NCBI RefSeq assembly: GCF_026004115.1
Contig: NZ_BPIM01000001.1
Location: forward strand, 434,001-498,000
Length of the DNA: 64,000 nt
Direction of reading: 5' to 3'
From: Meiothermus sp.
GTDB lineage: Bacteria > Deinococcota > Deinococci > Deinococcales > Thermaceae
Numbering within the stretch: the stretch's first letter is position 1; the number at the start of each line of letters is the position of its first letter. The translations under genes were made by a program, and so were the position numbers. Of this stretch, positions 9,786 to 18,351 are shown piece after piece. The notes below the pieces were generated by a model. That model searched no databases. It was not told where the DNA came from and saw only the letters and a list, made by a program, of their open reading frames with translations.

Positions 9786-10722
9786 AGCCCAGGCGGTACG
9801 CAACCCAGAACAGCAAAATTACCACCAAAAGGCTCAGGCCTATGCCCAACCAGAAGGACACGCTGTTCACCAGTAAGCCCGCCAGCACCAAGATTAGGCT
9901 CGTAATCCAGACCACCAGTACAGTCCTGGCCGGGTTGCGCAGGTACAGCTGGTCGAGGCGGTCGTAGGTGTGGTCGCGATCCCCATCGAAGATGGGTTTC
10001 CCGCTGCGCCAGCGGCGAACAATACCTGCCAGCATGTCGTAAAGCGGAAACCAGAGCATTACGCCCGCTGCCAGAAAAGTTGTGATGCCCTGGGTCGCAG
10101 CAATTAGCCAGCACATGGCCAGCAGATAGCCGATCGAAAGGCTGCCGCCGTCGCCCATAAAGGTTTTTGCTTGAGGATAGTTCCAGGCCAGAAACCCCAG
10201 CAAACTACCCGCCAAAACCAGGGTAAGCGGAACCTCGCTACTGGCCCCCCACAGCAAAACCGCCAGGCCCAGTGCGGATATGAGGGCGTTGCCAGAGGCC
10301 AGGCCATTCATGCCATCAGTCAGGTTTACTGCATTGGACATTACCGGTACCAGAATCAATCCCAGGAGCAGCGCAACCCAGCCCAGCGGCTCCCAGAAGT
10401 GCAGGCCCAGTGCAACCCCCGCCAGTAGCTCTGCGGCCAGGCGGACTCTGGGCGACAGGTTATAGCAATCGTCCAAAACGCCGATAAGGGCAATGATTAG
10501 CAGCCCAAGCAAGGACCAGTCCAAAAGCGTTTGGGTGAAGTAACCCCACACCACCACGCTGGCCACAATCCCAATGCCCCCCAAGCGGGGGGTAGGAAGG
10601 GCGTGGATCTTGATTACGCCCGGCTTGTCCACAACGCCCAGGTTTCTGGCTATGGGTATGGTAACGCCCACCAGCGTTAATGAGGTCAAAACAGTCAGCA
10701 GAAACCACGCAGACTCAAACAC
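9778..10722 (-). CDS. wecA: WecA/MraY-type undecaprenyl-phosphate sugar-1-phosphate transferase
   Basis: This polytopic membrane protein of about 314 residues starts polysaccharide synthesis by moving a sugar-1-phosphate from a UDP-sugar to undecaprenyl phosphate at the inner leaflet. GVLDDCYNL is the DDxx(D/N) metal motif, SNAVNLTDGMNGLASG the second catalytic segment, and FMGDGGSLSIGY the third. The start is GTG 10722 with GGGAGG eight bases before. It is the leftmost gene of the polysaccharide locus and is read away from the divergent beta-helix gene. The substrate is probably a UDP-N-acetylhexosamine, by family analogy. Confidence 0.92.
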   Translation of the reverse strand: MFESAWFLLTVLTSLTLVGVTIPIARNLGVVDKPGVIKIHALPTPRLGGIGIVASVVVWGYFTQTLLDWSLLGLLIIALIGVLDDCYNLSPRVRLAAELLAGVALGLHFWEPLGWVALLLGLILVPVMSNAVNLTDGMNGLASGNALISALGLAVLLWGASSEVPLTLVLAGSLLGFLAWNYPQAKTFMGDGGSLSIGYLLAMCWLIAATQGITTFLAAGVMLWFPLYDMLAGIVRRWRSGKPIFDGDRDHTYDRLDQLYLRNPARTVLVVWITSLILVLAGLLVNSVSFWLGIGLSLLVVILLFWVAYRLGSL

Positions 10723-11161
10723 AAGAAGGCCTCCCGGGTAGGGTGTGTTGGGAAGTTGCTGCAAACAGGGCGCTGGCGTAACGCGCGTACTCGAGCCCGC
10801 CACTTTCAAAATGCGGCTGCCTCGAGCGATCCGCTGTTTGTGGGCAGGCGGCCAGAGCCATCTCTAACCTCGGCCCCAAAAAACCGGTTTTTCTGGATAC
10901 ACCACCCTGTATGGCGTCAGGGGCGCATTGTTCGAATTTCAGACCTTGCACATGCTCAGGATAGACGCCTTTCGAGCCAAAGCTGGTTTTTTTGTCACAT
11001 GGGCTCGAGGTTCCTTTGTGTTACGTTTTTCGTTACAGCTATGTCTTTTCTAAAGGTCAACTTAACGTTTATCAAAAAAAACTCTATTGCTATCCGGTTA
11101 TGGTCTGTAACGTTTGGGGTGATCTTTTCAAGCGCTGCTTAACACCCTGGGAGATTCAGAC
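10723..11161. other. AT-richer divergent intergenic region with three TAACGTTT-like motifs
   Basis: No gene is visible in these 439 bases. TTACGTTT (11021), TAACGTTT (11063) and TAACGTTT (11108) recur at about 42-45-base spacing. The first is followed by CGTTAC, giving an imperfect dyad. The right half is markedly AT-richer than its surroundings. It must hold the promoters of the WecA-like gene and the first beta-helix gene. Confidence 0.5.
11062..11090 (+). promoter_or_regulatory. Candidate promoter of the first beta-helix gene
   Basis: TTAACG (11062), a 17-base spacer and TATTGC (11085) give a weak sigma-A-like promoter about 70 bases before the start codon. The middle TAACGTTT motif overlaps its -35 box, so that motif could be an operator. 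Confidence 0.35.
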
Positions 11162-12556
11162 ATGAGACGCTTAACTCTTGCCCTCCTGGCCGCTTTATTT
11201 GCCGCCTGTAGTTCCGAACAAACCCCTCCGCCTGCCTCTGGCGAACCCACGGTGCGTATTCTGAGTCCGGTGAGCGGCGCCAATCTGAACGACACCAGCA
11301 GCACCGTCCAGGTCAGCGCCAGCGACGACACCGGCGTTACCCGTCTGGGCTACCGGCTCAACAACGCCCCCGAGGTGACCCTTCCCATAACCCCTGGGCC
11401 CACCGTTAACACCAGTTTTGTGGTTTCCAACCTGCGCATGGGCAGCAATACCCTGGTCATTAGCGCCTACGATGCGGAGGGAAAAACTGGAAGCGCCAGC
11501 CTGAGCATTCAGGTCAGCAGCACCGCTCCCAGTTACCCCATTCCCAGCGGCCCCACCTTTTATGTAGGGCCCGGCGGCAGCAACGCCAACGACGGCAGCC
11601 GCGAGCGTCCCTGGGCTACCATTACCTTCGCCGCCGCCCGGCTCAAGCCCGGCCAGGTCTTGCGCGTCCTCCCGGGCACCTACAACGAAGCCGTTAGCGT
11701 CAGCGTCAGCGGCACCGCCTCAGGGCGCATCGTCATCGCCTCCGACACCCGCTGGGGCGCCAAAGTCAATGCCCAGGGCGCCCTTTTCGGTATCGATGTC
11801 CGCGGCAGCTACGTAGATATCGTCGGCTTCGAAGTTACCGGCGCCACCAACAGCGGCATCATTAGCTGGGGGCCGTACAACCGCTTTATGTTCAACCATG
11901 TCTATGGCATCCGGGCTCAGTGCGATACCAACGGCGGGGCCGGGGTTAATATGAGTTCTCCCGACTCATCGGATGGGGTCATGCTGGGCAACCTGGTACA
12001 CGACATTGGCGATCTGAACGCAGGCTCCTGCACCCGCATTCACGGCATCTACCAGGGCGCTCCCCGCGGAACGGTACAAAACAACGTGACCTACCGCACC
12101 CGAGGCTTCGGCATCACCACCTGGCATGCGGCCACCGCCGTTACCATCACCAACAACCTCTCCTTTGCCAACCTCTACGGCGGCATCTCGGTCGGCTCGG
12201 GCGACAACACCCGCGGCAACATCGCCCAGAACTTCCTGGTTGCCAACAATATCGTAGTGGGCAACCCCAGGGGCATCAGCGAGGAAAACAACACCGGCCA
12301 GAACCGCTTCCTCCACAACCTGGTCTGGAACAACACCACCAACTGGCGTCTGCTGACCAGTTCCCACCAGGGCAGCCTGAGCCTGGACCCCGGCTTTGTG
12401 AACTATAAGCCCGATGGCTCGGGCGACTACACCCTGAGCAGCAGCAGCCCCGCCATTGACAAGGGCGTGGTCGAGCGCGCCCCCGAAATCGACTTCCTGG
12501 CCAAGCCCCGCCTGCAGGGCAGCAGCCTGGATCTGGGGCCCTTTGAAGTGCGCTAG
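11162..12556 (+). CDS. Secreted lipoprotein with Ig-like domain and right-handed beta-helix (DUF1565/PbH1)
   Basis: The protein has 464 residues. MRRLTLALLAALFAACSS is a lipoprotein signal with lipobox FAAC. Residues 27-120 form a Big/Ig-like segment (VRILSPVSGANLNDTSSTVQ). From about residue 130 a DUF1565-like start (FYVGPGGSNANDGS, RPWATI) leads into parallel beta-helix rungs (ITNNLSFANLYGGISVGSG, NNIVVGNPRGISEENN). Such folds occur in polysaccharide lyases, epimerases and depolymerases. Most of the helix is identical at DNA level to the second copy at 26750, apart from a central block. The stop overlaps the convergent oxidase stop (shared CTAG at 12553-12556). A role in trimming or binding the locus polysaccharide is inferred. 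Confidence 0.85.
   Translation: MRRLTLALLAALFAACSSEQTPPPASGEPTVRILSPVSGANLNDTSSTVQVSASDDTGVTRLGYRLNNAPEVTLPITPGPTVNTSFVVSNLRMGSNTLVISAYDAEGKTGSASLSIQVSSTAPSYPIPSGPTFYVGPGGSNANDGSRERPWATITFAAARLKPGQVLRVLPGTYNEAVSVSVSGTASGRIVIASDTRWGAKVNAQGALFGIDVRGSYVDIVGFEVTGATNSGIISWGPYNRFMFNHVYGIRAQCDTNGGAGVNMSSPDSSDGVMLGNLVHDIGDLNAGSCTRIHGIYQGAPRGTVQNNVTYRTRGFGITTWHAATAVTITNNLSFANLYGGISVGSGDNTRGNIAQNFLVANNIVVGNPRGISEENNTGQNRFLHNLVWNNTTNWRLLTSSHQGSLSLDPGFVNYKPDGSGDYTLSSSSPAIDKGVVERAPEIDFLAKPRLQGSSLDLGPFEVR
11549..12418 (+). repeat. Mosaic direct repeat, copy 1 (pairs with 26912-27781)
   Basis: By direct base comparison, 11549-11860 is identical to 26912-27223 (312 bases), and 12176-12418 is identical to 27539-27781 (243 bases). 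The offset is constant at 15363. Between them, 11861-12127 is clearly diverged, and 12128-12174 is again identical. The pattern indicates gene conversion or duplication with a variable centre. Confidence 0.95.
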
Positions 12557-15261
12557 GGCCGCCCGGCCTCGCGCAGCCGCATCACCCAGGCCCTGGAAGG
12601 CACCCCTCGGCCATCGAGCACGTAAAGCTGGTAGTAGCCCGGTGTTGCCAGGTTGGCGTTGGCCGGCGCCACAGCGCTAAGGGTGTGGGGGCCGGTGCGG
12701 GTAAAGCTCAGCTCCAGGAAACGCTGCCCCATGTTGAAGGCGTGCGTAACGGAGCCAAAAGCCACCAGGGTCACCCGCTCGACCAGCGAGCTTGGTACGT
12801 CGGTGCTGATGCTAAAGGTCTGTCCGTAGCTCACCCGTTCGGGCGCGGCCTGGATGACCGGGCGGGCGGCTTCGCTGCCGTCCGCATTGTGCAGGTAGGG
12901 GGGGTAGTAGATCTCGGCGTTGAGCTGGTTGGTTTTCTGTCCATTCCCCCTGGTCTTGTCGCACTCGGGGTAGGTAGGTGGGTCATCGCCCCCGGTAGCA
13001 CCGCCCCCCATGGTAATAATGGTGCCGTCCAGCAGCAGCAGCGCCGTGGAGTGGTAGGTGCGGGGGCACTGGGCCTCGGCGGCGGGTTTAAAGGTCTCGG
13101 TTCTGGGCGACCAGATCTCGCTTTCGTAGACCGCAGTGCCGTTGTTAAAGATAAGCCCATCTTCGTTGCCGCCGTTGACAAATATGCGCCCATCGGGCAT
13201 CAGGGTGGCGTTCAGGTGGGTGCGCTTGTGGGCCATGGGGGCCACATTGCGCACCGCGATGCTCTGGTTGTTGGGGTTCAGCTCGATCACCTGGGCTGTT
13301 TTATCGCCCATCTCTGCTGTGTTGTCCAGGTTGATCGCCCCTCCCCCCAGCACCAGGATCTTGCCCGGTTCGTACATCACCGAGGAGCCATAGTAGCGGT
13401 TGTAGGTTTGAGTGTTTATGGGGCCCCAGGCACCCGCTCCGCTGGTATCCAGGTAGTACCAGTATATGTAGCTGCCCGACAAAAAGACCTGGCCGTTGGG
13501 GGCTACGTGCACCCAGGGGTAAAAGTGTTCGATGCCCTTACCAAAAGAACTGGCGGAGGTCAGGCGGCGCAGGGTATTGGAAAACGGGTTCCACACGTCG
13601 GCGATGTAGTTTTTGTCGTCGGCCATGTTGTTGTTGTTATGCTGATCGGCATTACCGCCAATAATCAGCATCTCCTCGTTGGGCAGGGTAATGACGCTGG
13701 GGTACCAGCGGCCCTGCTCCATGTCGGGCCCTGCCGCCCAGGTGTTGCTGGCGGGGTCGAAGATGTTGGTGTGGGTGTGGCCTGCGGCAAAGTTCTGCTC
13801 TTGCCCTGTACCTGTGTAGTCGTAGCCCAGGTTGCCCCCGGCCAGGTAGAGCTTGCCGTTGGCCGCCAGCACATAGCCGGCGCAAAACAGGTCGGTGCGG
13901 GTGTTGTCGTAGCGGGCCTGGCTCTGGGCGTCGGTGGGGGTGCCGGGCGTCCAGACGAAAACCTGGGTAGAGGCGTGCTTGCTGTAGTCGCGGTAGTAGT
14001 CGCTCTGGCCCTTGCCCACCGGGTCCAGGCCGTGGAAGGTCATCACCCGGCCATCGGGCAGCAGGGTGGCGTGGGTGGCCACGGTGGGCCAGGGCAGTTT
14101 GGGGCCAAAGTAGCCGATGCGGGCCCTGGCGTGGCGCTTGAAGGCGCTCTGGGGGATGAGCACCGGGGTTTGCCCGGCGCGCGCCCAGCGGAGTTTTATG
14201 GCCCCGCGGGGGTCGCGGTTGTAGTACTCGAGCCGGATGGGGTAGGCCTGCCCACCGTTCAGGGTCATCTGCGCCGTGCGGCGGGTCAGGTTCTGGTCGG
14301 CCCAGCGGTTTATCAGAAGCTGGTTGCCAACCCACAGGCGAACCCCGTCGTCGGCCAGCACCACCAGGGTGTAGGTGTCGGTTGTGGGGGGGGTCAGCAG
14401 ACCGGTCCAGCGGATGCTGAAGGTATCGGGATCCATACCGGGCACGGGGCCCTGGCCCGAAAAGGTACGGTTGATGTTGGGCTCGATGCGGCGGGCGTAC
14501 AGCCCGGTGAGGTCGGGGTTGTTGAAGTACTCCACGTCCAGGCCCTCGTCCTCCAGGTTCTGCAGGGTCTGGCTCGAGGGCGGGTCATCGGCAAAGGAGT
14601 AGCTTGTGGGGGTTTGCACAAAGCCAGGTTCGCTGTAGGCCGGGGTTTGAATCTCCACGGTGGCCTGGGGGCCTGGGCCGGCGGCGTTGCGGGCGGTCAG
14701 GCGGTAGGTGTAGGGTGTGCCGTTACCCACATCGTTGTCGGTGTACTGGGTGGTGCTGGCCGGAAGGCTGTCTTCCAGTACTACGAAGCTGCCATCGCGG
14801 ATGCGGCGCTCGAGGGTGTAGCGCGACACCCCTGCGGGGGCCGTCCAGGTCAGGCGCACCTGGGGGGTGTCGTTGGGGGTGGCCTCCAGGTTGGTGGGCG
14901 CCTCGGGGGGTGCTTGGGGCTGGGGCGGGGTGGTGGCCTCTACGGTAACGGGCGGGCTGCTACCGCTGCCGTTGCGGGCGGTCAGGCGGTAGGTATAGGT
15001 GGTACTGTATTCAACGCTGCTATCGGTGTACTGGGGGGCTGTGGCCACAAAAATAGGGGCAAAGTCGCCGTTTCCCGACCTGCGCTCGAGCAAGTAATCC
15101 GAAGCGCCCGCTACTGCATCCCAGCGCAGCGCCACCTGCGGGGTGGTGTCCGCGGTGGCCTGGAAATTGGTGGGCGTGGCCGGGGGTTTGGGGGTGCAAG
15201 CAGCCAAAAAAACTAAAAGAACAAGTATTCCAGCCCTTTGCAACCAGTCTCGTACTATCAC
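12553..15261 (-). CDS. Galactose/glyoxal-oxidase-like copper radical oxidase lipoprotein with Fn3 and PA14 domains
   Basis: The protein has about 902 residues. Signal LVFLAAC has the lipobox Cys at about 22. Two fibronectin-III domains (about 30-110, 122-207), a PA14-like domain (about 243-375), a kelch beta-propeller (385-780) and a galactose-oxidase C-terminal domain follow. All five family active-site residues are present: Cys460 (LFCAGYV) and Tyr520 (GRWYPS) for the thioether cofactor, Tyr736-His737 (RTYHS), and His840 (SVTHAFN). The family oxidises primary alcohols of sugars or glycolaldehyde to aldehydes, releasing peroxide. GTG 15261 is preceded by GGAGGTGA. In this locus it probably oxidises the surface glycan, by analogy with GlxA of Streptomyces. 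Confidence 0.88.
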   Translation of the reverse strand: MIVRDWLQRAGILVLLVFLAACTPKPPATPTNFQATADTTPQVALRWDAVAGASDYLLERRSGNGDFAPIFVATAPQYTDSSVEYSTTYTYRLTARNGSGSSPPVTVEATTPPQPQAPPEAPTNLEATPNDTPQVRLTWTAPAGVSRYTLERRIRDGSFVVLEDSLPASTTQYTDNDVGNGTPYTYRLTARNAAGPGPQATVEIQTPAYSEPGFVQTPTSYSFADDPPSSQTLQNLEDEGLDVEYFNNPDLTGLYARRIEPNINRTFSGQGPVPGMDPDTFSIRWTGLLTPPTTDTYTLVVLADDGVRLWVGNQLLINRWADQNLTRRTAQMTLNGGQAYPIRLEYYNRDPRGAIKLRWARAGQTPVLIPQSAFKRHARARIGYFGPKLPWPTVATHATLLPDGRVMTFHGLDPVGKGQSDYYRDYSKHASTQVFVWTPGTPTDAQSQARYDNTRTDLFCAGYVLAANGKLYLAGGNLGYDYTGTGQEQNFAAGHTHTNIFDPASNTWAAGPDMEQGRWYPSVITLPNEEMLIIGGNADQHNNNNMADDKNYIADVWNPFSNTLRRLTSASSFGKGIEHFYPWVHVAPNGQVFLSGSYIYWYYLDTSGAGAWGPINTQTYNRYYGSSVMYEPGKILVLGGGAINLDNTAEMGDKTAQVIELNPNNQSIAVRNVAPMAHKRTHLNATLMPDGRIFVNGGNEDGLIFNNGTAVYESEIWSPRTETFKPAAEAQCPRTYHSTALLLLDGTIITMGGGATGGDDPPTYPECDKTRGNGQKTNQLNAEIYYPPYLHNADGSEAARPVIQAAPERVSYGQTFSISTDVPSSLVERVTLVAFGSVTHAFNMGQRFLELSFTRTGPHTLSAVAPANANLATPGYYQLYVLDGRGVPSRAWVMRLREAGRP

Positions 15262-15305
15262 TACATCACCTCCATACCCCTCCCTATGGTGTTTGCCGAA
15301 ATCCA

Positions 15306-16877
15306 TCAGGCTCGAGGAATCACCGGCAGGTTCTCCTCTTGCGTATTTTGTGCGTAAGCCTGTTCGATCAAGCTTTTTTCCCAGCCGAGGAAGTACTGCT
15401 TGACCGACCCCGAGGCCAGATCTTCCGTCAGATACTTCACGTTGGAGTACATGGGGGCGCGGTAGTCGCGCACCTTGCCGCTGCGCAGGGCATCGATCAC
15501 CTGCCGAATCCCCTGCTCCACCGTCCAGTTGGGCTCGAAGCCCAGTCGGTTGCGAATTTTGGAAAAGTCCACCCGGTAGTTGCGGCGGTCGCCATCGCGC
15601 CCCGAGTCAATCAGTTCGGCGTCGGGCACGAGCTTCTTGACCAGTTCGCCAACCATGCCCAGCGTCATGTTGCCCTCGTTGCTGCCGACGTTGAAGGTCT
15701 CGTTGTGCACCAGCTCTTTGGGGGCCTCTACTGCCATCATGACTGCATTCGCGGCATCGTCCACATGCACAAAGGGCCGCCACTGGTCACCACCAAACAC
15801 GGTAATCTTCTTCTCTACCACAGCCTTGGCCGTGAGCAGGTTGACCACCAGATCGAAGCGGGTGCGGCCCGAGAGGCCGTAAATGGTACCGAAGCGCAGG
15901 ATGACCACGGAAAAGTCGTCGCTTTGCAACTGATGCAAAACCTGCTCGGAGGCAATTTTGCTCCGCGCGTAAAGCGATACCGGGTTCAAATTGCTGCGTT
16001 CGTTGAGGACCAGGTCGCTGGCCCCATAAACCGAGCAGGTGCTAGCAAAAATGAAGCGCCGCACGTGCATCCCCTTAGCAATTTCGGCAATGGTGCGGGT
16101 AGCCACCAGGTTGATTTCGATGGTGAGGTTTTCGTCCAGGGCGCAGGCGGGGTCGCCGACCAGGCCCCCCAGGTGCACCACGGTGTCCACACCGCGCATG
16201 GCCTCCACTACCTTGTCTACCTGGCGGAAGTCGGCCTGGATAATTTCCAGGTTGGGGTGGTGAAGCACATGGGCAATGGGCTCCTTGCCGAACATCAGAA
16301 GATCGAACAGGCGAACTTTGTAACCTTGCTCGAGCAGCCTGGGCAGCAAGCCCGACCCAATGTAGCCCGCGCCGCCAATTACCAGTACGATTCGCTCGTC
16401 GGCCACAGCAACAGGGGGGCTGGCCTTGCCCCTGCGGTTGCTTTCGATGCGCTCCCAGTAGTACACCCAGGCCCGAGAACCCAGGGTCAGACCCAGGGTA
16501 AGGAAGCCCGACAAAAACAGCACCGAACGGGGCGGATCCACCACGGGCAGCATAAATACCGCGAAGCCAAATATCAGGTACGTAAGTGCTACAGCCTGGG
16601 TCACGATGAGCATTTTGTAGCGACCCTGATAGGCCCGGCCCCGCGTATAAAAACCGCTGAGCACAAAAACAACGAAGCTAATGCCTGTCAGCATGGGCAG
16701 GTTGGCCAGGTAAATCTGGGCGTAGGCCCCCAGCAGGCGGGGGTCGCCCGAGTTGCTGTAAGCCCAGACCAGGTGCAGGATCATGGCCAGAGCAAAGCTA
16801 CCCAGTACCATGGCTTGATCGGCCAAAATGCGCAAGACCACATCGGCTGTGAATCGCAACTCTTTGAAATGAATCAT
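15306..16877 (-). CDS. Membrane-anchored NAD-dependent sugar epimerase/dehydratase (fusion)
   Basis: The protein has 523 residues. Residues 1-140 hold four or five hydrophobic helices like the N-terminal membrane part of CapD/WbpM-type proteins. From about residue 162, VLVIGGAGYIGSGLLPRLL begins an extended SDR domain with FASTCSVYG and the YARSK active-site motif, then DQWRPFVHVDDAA, as in UDP-glucose 4-epimerase relatives. True CapD proteins have a different catalytic domain, so this is an unusual pairing. ATG 16877 follows GAGGAAT. The gene lies between the DegT aminotransferase (47 bases upstream) and the oxidase, so nucleotide-sugar modification for the locus glycan is likely. Confidence 0.85.
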   Translation of the reverse strand: MIHFKELRFTADVVLRILADQAMVLGSFALAMILHLVWAYSNSGDPRLLGAYAQIYLANLPMLTGISFVVFVLSGFYTRGRAYQGRYKMLIVTQAVALTYLIFGFAVFMLPVVDPPRSVLFLSGFLTLGLTLGSRAWVYYWERIESNRRGKASPPVAVADERIVLVIGGAGYIGSGLLPRLLEQGYKVRLFDLLMFGKEPIAHVLHHPNLEIIQADFRQVDKVVEAMRGVDTVVHLGGLVGDPACALDENLTIEINLVATRTIAEIAKGMHVRRFIFASTCSVYGASDLVLNERSNLNPVSLYARSKIASEQVLHQLQSDDFSVVILRFGTIYGLSGRTRFDLVVNLLTAKAVVEKKITVFGGDQWRPFVHVDDAANAVMMAVEAPKELVHNETFNVGSNEGNMTLGMVGELVKKLVPDAELIDSGRDGDRRNYRVDFSKIRNRLGFEPNWTVEQGIRQVIDALRSGKVRDYRAPMYSNVKYLTEDLASGSVKQYFLGWEKSLIEQAYAQNTQEENLPVIPRA

Positions 16878-16923
16878 GCTCTATTCCTCCCCACAATCGA
16901 GCCCACAATCGAGCCAGCGTGTA

Positions 16924-18114
16924 TCAGGCCGAGGCTTCCTCCATCACCCGCTCAACCACATCGGCGGTAGCCCGCATGTGCTCCAAACCCAGGGTGGGGT
17001 GCACCAGGAACATTAGCGAGGTCTCGCTCAGCTCCTGGGCCACCGGCAAGCGCTCTTTTGGCTGCCAGCCCCGGCGGGTAAAGGCTTTCTCGAGGTAAAT
17101 CTCACCACAGCTTCCGGTCGTGCAAGGTATTCCGGTCTCGTTGATCGCTACCATGATGCGGTCGCGGTTCCAGCCCGGCTTAAGCTTTTCCGGGCGCACG
17201 TATACGTAGTATTTGTAGTAGGCGTGGTACAGCTCAGCCGGCACCTCGGGTACGCGCAGGGCGGGAATCTGACGGAAGCGCTCGCTCAGGTAGTGGGCGT
17301 GCGTCCGGCGCTTCTGGATCCAAGCATCCAGCTTACGCAAAATCACCCGGCCAATGGCCGACTGCACCTCGAGCATGCGCCAGTTGGTGCCAAAGTCTTC
17401 GTGCAGCCAGCGGAAGCCCGGCGGGTGCTGCCGGTTGTATACCGCATCGTAGCTTTTGCCGTGATCCTTGAAGCTCCAGGCCCTGTTCCACAGTTCGTCG
17501 TCGTTCAGGGTAAGCATACCGCCTTCGCCCCCGGTGGTCAGGATCTTGTCCTGGCAAAAAGACCAGGCCCCGGCATGACCTATGGAGCCCACGCTGCGGC
17601 CTTTGTACTTTGCGCCGTGGGCCTGGGCGCAGTCCTCAATTACCCAGAGGTTGTGCTGGCGGGCCAGTTCCATAATGGCGTCCATGTCGGCGGGCCAGCC
17701 TGCCAGATGCACCACAATGATGGCCTTGGTGCGCGGGGTAATGGCTTTTGCAATGGTTTCGGCGGTTATCAGGCCGCTGTTGCGGTCCACATCGGCGAAC
17801 ACGGGCCGGGCCCCCCGCATAACGGCCGCGCTGGCCGAGGCAATAAAGGTGCGCGGCGTGGTGATGACCTCGTCGCCCTCCCCCACGCCCATTGCGTACA
17901 GGGCCAGTTCGATGGCTACCGTGCCGTTGTGCAGGGCGATGGCATGTCGGGTACCTACATACTCGGCAAACTCCCGCTCGAACTGGCGGCCCTCCTGGCC
18001 GGTCCAGTAGTTCACCTTGCCAGAGCGGAGCACGCTTACCGCAGCCTCGATCTCGTCGGGTTCGAAGTGGGGCCAGGGCGCAAAGGCTACTTCGCTGTGG
18101 GATTCTTTTACCAT
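16924..18114 (-). CDS. DegT/DnrJ/EryC1/StrS-family sugar aminotransferase
   Basis: This 396-residue PLP enzyme has ALHNGTVAIELAL and GDEVITTPRTFIASASA near the N-terminus. VIEDCAQAHGAKYKG holds the cofactor-contacting acid, and SFCQDKILTTGGEGGML holds the Schiff-base lysine. The family aminates keto-sugar nucleotides. It begins with ATG behind AAGGAGCGA. Together with the membrane-bound epimerase downstream it probably makes an amino-deoxy sugar nucleotide. It is not closely alike to the WbpE-type paralogue at 32382. Confidence 0.92.
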   Translation of the reverse strand: MVKESHSEVAFAPWPHFEPDEIEAAVSVLRSGKVNYWTGQEGRQFEREFAEYVGTRHAIALHNGTVAIELALYAMGVGEGDEVITTPRTFIASASAAVMRGARPVFADVDRNSGLITAETIAKAITPRTKAIIVVHLAGWPADMDAIMELARQHNLWVIEDCAQAHGAKYKGRSVGSIGHAGAWSFCQDKILTTGGEGGMLTLNDDELWNRAWSFKDHGKSYDAVYNRQHPPGFRWLHEDFGTNWRMLEVQSAIGRVILRKLDAWIQKRRTHAHYLSERFRQIPALRVPEVPAELYHAYYKYYVYVRPEKLKPGWNRDRIMVAINETGIPCTTGSCGEIYLEKAFTRRGWQPKERLPVAQELSETSLMFLVHPTLGLEHMRATADVVERVMEEASA

Positions 18115-18306
18115 TCGTTCGCTCCTTCAGGGATGGCTGCCTTGGTGCTAACGCTTAGAAGTTTAGTCTGGGAGCCGTTATGACGGCGTTATTCGGCAAT
18201 AATCCCTTTTGCTAAGGGCAGCATATACTGCATTACAACCGCAAACGGGTTATTTTGAACACGCAACTCTCCTGTAACGATGCGTATAACGCCCTGTATA
18301 AGGAAA

Positions 18307-18336
18307 GGGGCTCGAGGGCGATTCCCCTCGAGCCCC
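18307..18336 (-). terminator. Rho-independent terminator of the Big2/propeller lipoprotein gene
   Basis: The arms GGGGCTCGAGGG and CCCTCGAGCCCC pair perfectly around a short loop. On the minus strand the stem is followed by TTTCCTT. It lies 15 bases after the stop codon. Each arm contains the CTCGAG hexamer that is common across the window. Confidence 0.75.
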
Positions 18337-18351
18337 TCAAATCCTGGGAAA

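Noticed and set aside
9457-9803. Short minus-strand frames across the left repeat element
   Set aside because: Several overlapping frames with biased Arg/Pro/Gly content over hairpins; none has a ribosome site.
12685-15216. 843-residue open frame antisense to the oxidase gene
   Set aside because: It is a by-product of GC-rich codon bias: low-complexity Gly/Val/Ala composition, no ribosome site, and full overlap with a gene that has complete domains.
15339-16970. 543-residue open frame antisense to the epimerase gene
   Set aside because: Full antisense overlap with a well-supported SDR fusion and no recognisable domains.
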